Of a stretch of DNA of 33,376 nt, positions 27,690 through 33,376 are shown in pieces (position 1 is the stretch's first letter; each line of letters opens with the position of its first letter). The notes under the pieces are model-generated. The model was not told where the DNA came from. It did not search any database and saw nothing but the letters and a program-made list of their open reading frames with translations. A program made the translations under genes and the position numbers. The stretch comes from Chrysomallon squamiferum (lineage: Eukaryota; Mollusca; Gastropoda; Neomphalida; Peltospiridae), in assembly GCA_012295275.1 (NCBI GenBank), contig CM022675.1, positions 5,348,203 to 5,381,578 on the forward strand, read 5' to 3'.

Positions 27690-30676
27690 TCAGTGTATGG
27701 CTGTGTAATCAGTGTATGTCTGTGTAATCAGTGTATGTCTGTGTAATCAGTGTATGTCTGTGTAATCAGTGTATGTCTGTGTAATCAGTGTATGTCTGTG
27801 TAATCAGTGTATGTCTGTGTAATCAGTGTATGTCTGTGTAATCAGTGTATGTCTGTGTAATCAGTGTATGGCTGTGTAATCAGTGTATGTCTGTGTAATC
27901 AGTGCTGTGTAAATCAGTGTGTGTGTAATCAGTGTAATCTGTGTAATCAGTGTCTGTGTAATCAGTGTATGTCTGTGTAATCAGTGTATGACTGTGTAAT
28001 CAGTGTATGGCTGTGTAATCAGTGTATGTCTGTGTAATCAGTGTATGTCTGTGTAATCAGTGTATGGCTGTGTAATCAGTGTATGTCTGTGTAATCAGTG
28101 TATGTCTGTGTAATCAGTGTATGGCTGTGTAATCAGTGTATGTCTGTGTAATCTGTGTAATCAGTGTATGGCTGTGTAATCAGTGTATGTCTGTGTAATC
28201 AGTGTGTAATCAGTCTGTGTAATCAGTGTATGTCTGTGTAATCTGTGTGTATGGCTGTGTAATCAGTGTATGGCTGTGTAATCAATCATGTCTGTGTAAT
28301 CAGTGTATGTCTGTGTAATCAGTGTATGTCTGTGTAATCAGTGTATAGCTGTGTAATCAGTGTATAGCTGTGTAATCAGTGTATGGCTGTGTAATCAGTG
28401 TATGGCTGTGTAATCAGTGTATGTCTGTGTAATCAGTGTATGGCTGTGTAATCAGTGTATGTCTGTGTAATCAGTGTATGTCTGTGTAATCAGTGTATGG
28501 CTGTGTAATCAGTGTATGGCTGTGTAATCAGTGTATGGCTGTGTAATCAGTGTATGGCTGTGTAATCAGTGTATGTCTGTGTAATCAGTGTATGTCTGTG
28601 TAATCAGTGTATGGCTGTGTAATCAGTGTATGTCTGTGTAATCAGTGTATGGCTGTGTAATCAGTGTATGTCTGTGTAATCAGTGTATGTCTGTGTAATC
28701 AGTGTATGTCTGTGTAATCAGTGTATGTCTGTGTAATCGTGTGTAGCTGTGTAATCAGTGTATGGCTGTGTAATCAGTGTATGTCTGTGTAATCAGTGTA
28801 TGTCTGTGTAATCAGTGTATGTCTGTGTAATCAGTGTATGTCTGTGTAATCAGTGTATGTCTGTGTAATCAGTGTATGTCTGTGTAATCAGTGTATGTCT
28901 GTGTAATCAGTGTATGTCTGTGTAATCAGTGTATGGCTGTGTAATCAGTGTATGGCTGTGTAATCAGTGTATGTCTGTGTAATCAGTGTATGTCAGTGTA
29001 ATCAGTGTATCGGTGTAATCAGTGTATGTCTGTGTAATCAGTGTATCGCTGTGTAATCAGTGTATGGCTGTGTAATCAGTGTATAGCATGTAATCAGTGT
29101 ATGTCTGTGTAATCAGTGTATGGCTGTGTAATCAGTGTAATATGTATGTGTAATCAGTGTATGGCTGTGTAATCAGTGTATGTAATCAGTGTATGTCTGT
29201 GTAATCAGTGTATATGTCTGTGTAATCAGTGTATGGCTGTGTAATCAGTGTATGGCTGTGTAATCAGTGTATGGCTGTGTAATCAGTGTATGTCTGTGTA
29301 ATCAGTGTATGGCTGTGTAATCAGTGTATGTAATCAGTGTATGTCTGTGTAATCAGTGTATGGCTGTGTAATCAGTGTATGGCTGTGTAATCAGTGTATG
29401 GCTGTGTAATCAGTGTATGTCTGTGTAATCAGTGTATGTCTGTGTAATCAGTGTATGTCTGTGTAATCAGTGTATGGCTGTGTAATCAGTGTATGTCTGT
29501 GTAATCAGTGTATGTCTGTGTAATCAGTGTATGTCTGTGTAATCAGTGTATGTCTGTGTAATCAGTGTATGTCTGTGTAATCAGTGTATGTCTGTGTAAT
29601 CAGTGTATGTCTGTGTAATCAGTGTATGTCTGTGTAATCAGTGTATGTCTGTGTAATCAGTGTATGTCTGTGTAATCAGTGTATGGCTGTGTAATCAGTG
29701 TATGTCTGTGTAATCAGTGTATGGCTGTGTAATCAGTGTATGTCAGTGTAATCTGTGTAATCAGTGTATGTCTGTGTAATCAGTGTATAGCTGTGTAATC
29801 AGTGTATGGCTGTGTAATCAGTGTATGTCTGTGTAATCAGTGTATAGCTGTGTAATCAGTGTATGGCTGTGTAATCAGTGTATGTCTGTGTAATCAGTGT
29901 ATGGCTGTGTAATCAGTGTATGTCTGTGTAATCAGTGTATGTCAGTGTAATCAGTGTATGGCTGTGTAATCAGTGTATGACTGTGTAATCAGTGTATGTC
30001 TGTGTAATCAGTGTATGGCTGTGTAATCAGTGTATGTCTGTGTAATCAGTGTATGTCTGTGTAATCAGTGTATGGCTGTGTAATCAGTGTATGTCTGTGT
30101 AATCAGTGTATGTCTGTGTAATCAGTGTATGGCTGTGTAATCAGTGTATGGCTGTGTAATCAGTGTATGGCTGTGTAATCAGTGTATGTCTGTGTAATCA
30201 GTAATGTGTATGTCTGTGTAATCAGTGTATGTCTGTGTAATCAGTGTATATGTCTGTGTAATCAGTGTATGTCTGTGTAATCAGTGTATGTCTGTGTAAT
30301 CAGTGTATGTCTGTGTAATCAGTGTATGTCTGTGTAATCAGTGTATGTCTGTGTAATCAGTGTATGTCTGTGTAATCAGTGTATGTCTGTGTAATCAGTG
30401 TATGTCTGTGTAATCAGTGTATGTCTGTGTAATCAGTGTATGGCTGTGTAATCAGTGTATGGCTGTGTAATCAGTGTATGGCTGTGTAATCAGTGTATGT
30501 CTGTGTAATCAGTGTATCGCTGTGTAATCAGTGTATAGCTGTGTAATCAGTGTATAGCTGTGTAATCAGTGTATGGCTGTGTAATCAGTGTATGGCTGTG
30601 TAATCAGTGTATGGCTGTGTAATCAGTGTATGGCTAGCTGTGTAATCTGTGTAATCAGTCCGTGTAATCAGTGTAT
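27662..30676. repeat. 19-bp satellite, about 3 kb
   Basis: Unit TGTGTAATCAGTGTATGTC and the variant ending GGC, repeated head to tail without spacers. Length over period gives roughly 155-160 copies. Minor variants end AGC, GAC or CGC, and a few copies are shortened. It ends at an assembly gap, so true length is unknown. Confidence 0.97.
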
Positions 30677-30876
30677 NNNNNNNNNNNNNNNNNNNNNNNN
30701 NNNNNNNNNNNNNNNNNNNNNNNNNNNNNNNNNNNNNNNNNNNNNNNNNNNNNNNNNNNNNNNNNNNNNNNNNNNNNNNNNNNNNNNNNNNNNNNNNNNN
30801 NNNNNNNNNNNNNNNNNNNNNNNNNNNNNNNNNNNNNNNNNNNNNNNNNNNNNNNNNNNNNNNNNNNNNNNNNNNN
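30677..30876. other. Assembly gap (200 N)
   Basis: Exactly 200 N, a placeholder-like size, abutting the satellite. Any open frame spanning it is meaningless. Confidence 0.99.
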
Positions 30877-31281
30877 AGAAAATGAATTACAAAAACAGAT
30901 ATTTTTCGATAGATAAAATCTTAGCTATGGTAGGTGGACACAACAGTGGTAAATTATTACAAACTTTCACGTCATGTCATTTTATTGATCTGGTTCATTA
31001 CCTGCAAAGACTGTTTTTATTTAATAAGCCCTTTCCAGAAAAAACAAAACATGTTGTATTCTTATGGAAAATGTACTGACATATTTGTAATAAAATGAAA
31101 GATACACTAAAAAATGTTCAAAATTTAATTACTGAAATAGCGTGAGAGTGTTGATGCATTGGAGAAAAGTATCTTTGACATCAGAAACGTACCTTTAAAA
31201 TTACTACATTTTTTTATTTTATTAATTTTTTTTTTTATATAGTTTTAAATATTTCCATATTGTAAATGTTTATCATTCCAG
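30877..31281. other. Intergenic or intronic DNA before the EGF exons
   Basis: AT-rich with no recognised exon. It ends in a T-rich tract and TATCATTCCAG, the acceptor of the first visible EGF exon, so at least its right part is intron. Confidence 0.5.
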
Positions 31282-31410
31282 CTGTTTCTGACTGTTTCTT
31301 GAAGACAGGAAAAAGTTGTTCTTACGGCTGTGATAATGAAACATCAACAAATTTCGTTTGTACATGCCCCAGTGGTTATAAACTCATGTCTGATGGGGCT
31401 AACTGTGAAA
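31282..31410 (+). CDS. EGF gene exon a: EGF-like domain
   Basis: 129 bp, acceptor TTCCAG|CTGT and donor GTGAAA|GTAAGA, phase 1-1. It encodes [19 protein letters not shown] then [19 protein letters not shown], six Cys, with CTCPSGYKL typical of EGF modules. It lacks the DIDEC calcium motif. Confidence 0.85.
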
Positions 31411-32020
31411 GTAAGATAATATGTGTTTTTGCGTCTATGTGTACATGGCTAAGATTTTACGTGTGTTATAAACTAGTTCATATTTAGATGAGTATATACT
31501 ATGGTAAGTGTATATGTATGTGTCTTTTTAAAAGCCAGTATTTTCATACGTGTAAGTTTCGTATTTATGTGTGTGTGCGTGTATGAGAGAGATTAACGTT
31601 TGATGAGTTTAATGGTATAAGCCAGAACATTTGCCTGTAAACTATGTCTGTGTGTGTGTGTCTGTGTGTAATAATCTAATAAGATTAACTGTATGTTAAT
31701 ATACAACACTGTTTAATTTAAAATTGCTATTTTCAGACATAAATGAATGTGAACAAAACATCTGCTCTCAGAAGTGTACAGACACTGTGGGGAGTTTTAC
31801 GTGTTCGTGTTACGATGGATTTCAGTTGGCTGATGACAAACGTTCTTGTCAAGGTACTCTTGCAATATTCGTATTTTGTTTATTGTAGGTAAGCTTGTTG
31901 TTCGGTTTTGTGTGTGTATATGGTATTTGTGCAAACGACCACATTTCTCTGGGACAAGGTAATACATGTGTTTGTCATAAAACTACACCAGTTTATACCA
32001 ACATGTTTTTGATAACGTTT

Positions 32021-32059
<39 letters not shown>

Positions 32060-32061
32060 GT

Positions 32062-32141
<80 letters not shown>

Positions 32142-33376
32142 ACCAAAATAAAAAAATATAAACAGAATTCCACTGCGACTGAGAAAACAACATCCTACCT
32201 TAGTGATTTACTAAGACAAATTCGTAAAATAACGTATTATATAAAGTTAAAATGATGTGTAAAATTTATAAGAAAATAAAATATTTTTTTTTATTTCAGT
32301 TTGTTTTAAAATAACTTATAAATTTAACATGGTGTCTGAATTTAAATTAATGTTTAAATATTTATATATTTCAGTTTGCCCTGAACTGACATACGGAGCT
32401 AACTGTGCTGAGAAATGTGAGTGTGGTGACACTGCCAGTCGCTGTGACAGTCGGTTTGGGTGTGTCTGTATTGAGGGGTGGAGGGAAACAAAGTGTGATC
32501 AGGATATTGACGAGTGTAAAGAAAATGGAAACAACTGTGGTGATGGTATGTTGTGTGTAAACACACTGGGATCCTACAAGTGTGACTGTCCTACAGGATA
32601 TACTAAAAATACAACTAGTAATAAGTGTGCTGGTAAGTTCATTAAATGACTTAAAAGTGATTAATGCAATAATAATAATAATAATAACAACAACAACAAC
32701 AACAATGCCACTACCACCACCCATCAGCAACAATAACAATAACAACAACAACAGCTGTATATACAATACTAATAACAATAACAGTGTTGGATACATAAAA
32801 CGTTTCCTAGTTGTCCTTGCGATTCAGAGTAGGATGCATTTCCAGATCACATCATACAGACATGTCTACCGAGCGTTTCTTTTCGAACTGCTACTAGAAT
32901 AGGAAACTTTGGCTAAGCTGATGCTGTGCATGACTTTCCCAGACACGTATTTCAGGAGCGTACGAATTGGACATTGTCTCCAGTTGTAAATAAACAACAA
33001 AGCGTTAGTATGTCTTAAGTCATGCAGATTAGTAGAAACTACTGCAATTATTACTGCTACTGCTGCTGCTGTTACTCTTACTTCTACTAATACCACTAAT
33101 AATAGATAAGAGCAATATCAATAGCAAAACAGAGAAAAACATGCCAAAATATATTTGACATTCGAGATTTATCTCGAATGTGAAATTGAAGCTAACACAC
33201 ATACGGACATATACAAATTGACAAAAAAAAAAAAAAATGATTATGTGCGAATTTTGAAATGTAAACAGAATTTGTTTTCCCCCTAGATATCAACGAATGC
33301 GAAACAGAGGCTAACACTTGTGTACAGATCTGTGTTAATGTGCCAGGTTCATTTTCCTGTTCATGTCGACCTGGAT
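31282..33376 (+). CDS. Multi-EGF / calcium-binding EGF protein gene (partial, four exons visible)
   Basis: Exons 31282-31410, 31737-31853, 32375-32632 and 33287-33376 (cut by the window end). All visible introns are GT-AG and in phase 1, the classical symmetric arrangement of shuffled EGF modules. Domains in order: EGF-like, cbEGF, EGF-like of the YGANC..KCECG type, cbEGF, cbEGF (partial). The product is extracellular, either secreted or the ectodomain of a membrane protein. Calcium-binding consensus (D/N-I-D/N-E-C) appears at the start of three domains. Such arrays occur in fibrillin-, fibulin-, matrilin- and nephronectin-like proteins; too little is visible to choose. No FReD exon in the same orientation is seen in the visible part. 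Confidence 0.88.
31737..31853 (+). CDS. EGF gene exon b: calcium-binding EGF domain
   Basis: 117 bp, acceptor TTTTCAG|ACATAAATG and donor CAAG|GTACTC, phase 1-1. It encodes [19 protein letters not shown] then [19 protein letters not shown]. The NINEC start and D....F pattern fit the calcium-binding consensus. Confidence 0.88.
32020..32138. repeat. (CA)n and (GA)n microsatellites in EGF intron
   Basis: CA run (about 32,020-32,060) followed by a (GA)n run (32,065-32,138). Ser/Leu or Arg/Glu frames here are artefacts. Confidence 0.92.
32375..32632 (+). CDS. EGF gene exon c: EGF-like plus calcium-binding EGF
   Basis: 258 bp, acceptor ATATTTCAG|TTTGCC and donor GCTG|GTAAGT, phase 1-1. The first module ([17 protein letters not shown]... 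[15 protein letters not shown]) is of the C-E-C-G / GW...C type found in MEGF-like repeats. The second ([18 protein letters not shown]... [15 protein letters not shown]) is a calcium-binding EGF. Two modules in one exon suggests intron loss. Confidence 0.88.
32660..32790. repeat. (AAT)n/(AAC)n cryptic trinucleotide repeat
   Basis: AATAAT then ACAACA-rich low complexity in the intron after exon c. Confidence 0.8.
33287..33376 (+). CDS. EGF gene exon d: calcium-binding EGF domain (cut by window end)
   Basis: Acceptor TTCCCCCTAG|ATATCAACG, phase 1. It encodes [19 protein letters not shown] then [10 protein letters not shown] before the sequence ends. Together with the split codon it opens DINEC, the calcium-binding motif. 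Confidence 0.85.
   Translation, partial: MSTNAKQRLTLVYRSVLMCQVHFPVHVDLD

Noticed and set aside
27662-30676. Possible CRISPR array
   Set aside because: Repeats are head to tail with no spacers, and the surrounding genes have eukaryotic introns.
30588-31079. 163-residue ORF spanning the gap
   Set aside because: It crosses 200 N and begins in satellite; the part after the gap shows no domain.

Overview
This is eukaryotic, AT-rich, intron-rich DNA dominated by simple repeats and satellites. It carries exons of a fibrinogen-related domain (FReD) gene family and of a multi-EGF gene. Small phase-1 exons, GT-AG introns of 0.25-4 kb, dense (TA)n/(GA)n/(GATA)n/(AAT)n tracts and multiple lectin-like FReD copies suggest a lophotrochozoan, most likely a mollusc and possibly a cephalopod. 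That assignment is inference.

Layout. 1-51 is the end of a FReD terminal exon (+ strand), followed by its 3' UTR. About 1,030-14,100 is a tandem array of roughly 1.5-1.7 kb units; each unit holds a 57-bp minisatellite block (5-8 copies), a (AAT)n tract, AT/ATCT microsatellites and unique spacer. 14,100-17,553 holds array-flank DNA, a lone FReD exon (15,207-15,371), a diverged array-unit fragment and the presumed promoter of the main gene. 17,554-23,941 is a six-exon + strand FReD gene: signal peptide plus PAN/apple-like domain, short Cys-rich linker, then a FReD spread over four exons. Its last exon has two reading-frame breaks. Lying inside its introns on the opposite strand are copies of exon 1 (3' half), exon 3 and exon 4, in collinear minus-strand order. 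Intron 1 also holds an inverted older copy of the array edge and minisatellite. 23,942-26,230 is non-coding, with an 86-bp dimeric satellite. 26,502-26,761 is an intact FReD terminal exon on the - strand whose 3' UTR matches that at the window's left end. 27,662-30,676 is a 19-bp satellite running into a 200-N gap. From 31,282 to the window end is part of a + strand gene encoding consecutive EGF/cbEGF domains.

Together the FReD exons look like a cluster of secreted, lectin-like recognition proteins (in invertebrates this family commonly serves in immune recognition or adhesion). The cluster has been rearranged by repeated direct and inverted duplication, leaving interleaved exons, orphan exons and a satellite array that incorporates a fragment of FReD coding sequence. 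The EGF gene is a separate neighbour on present evidence.
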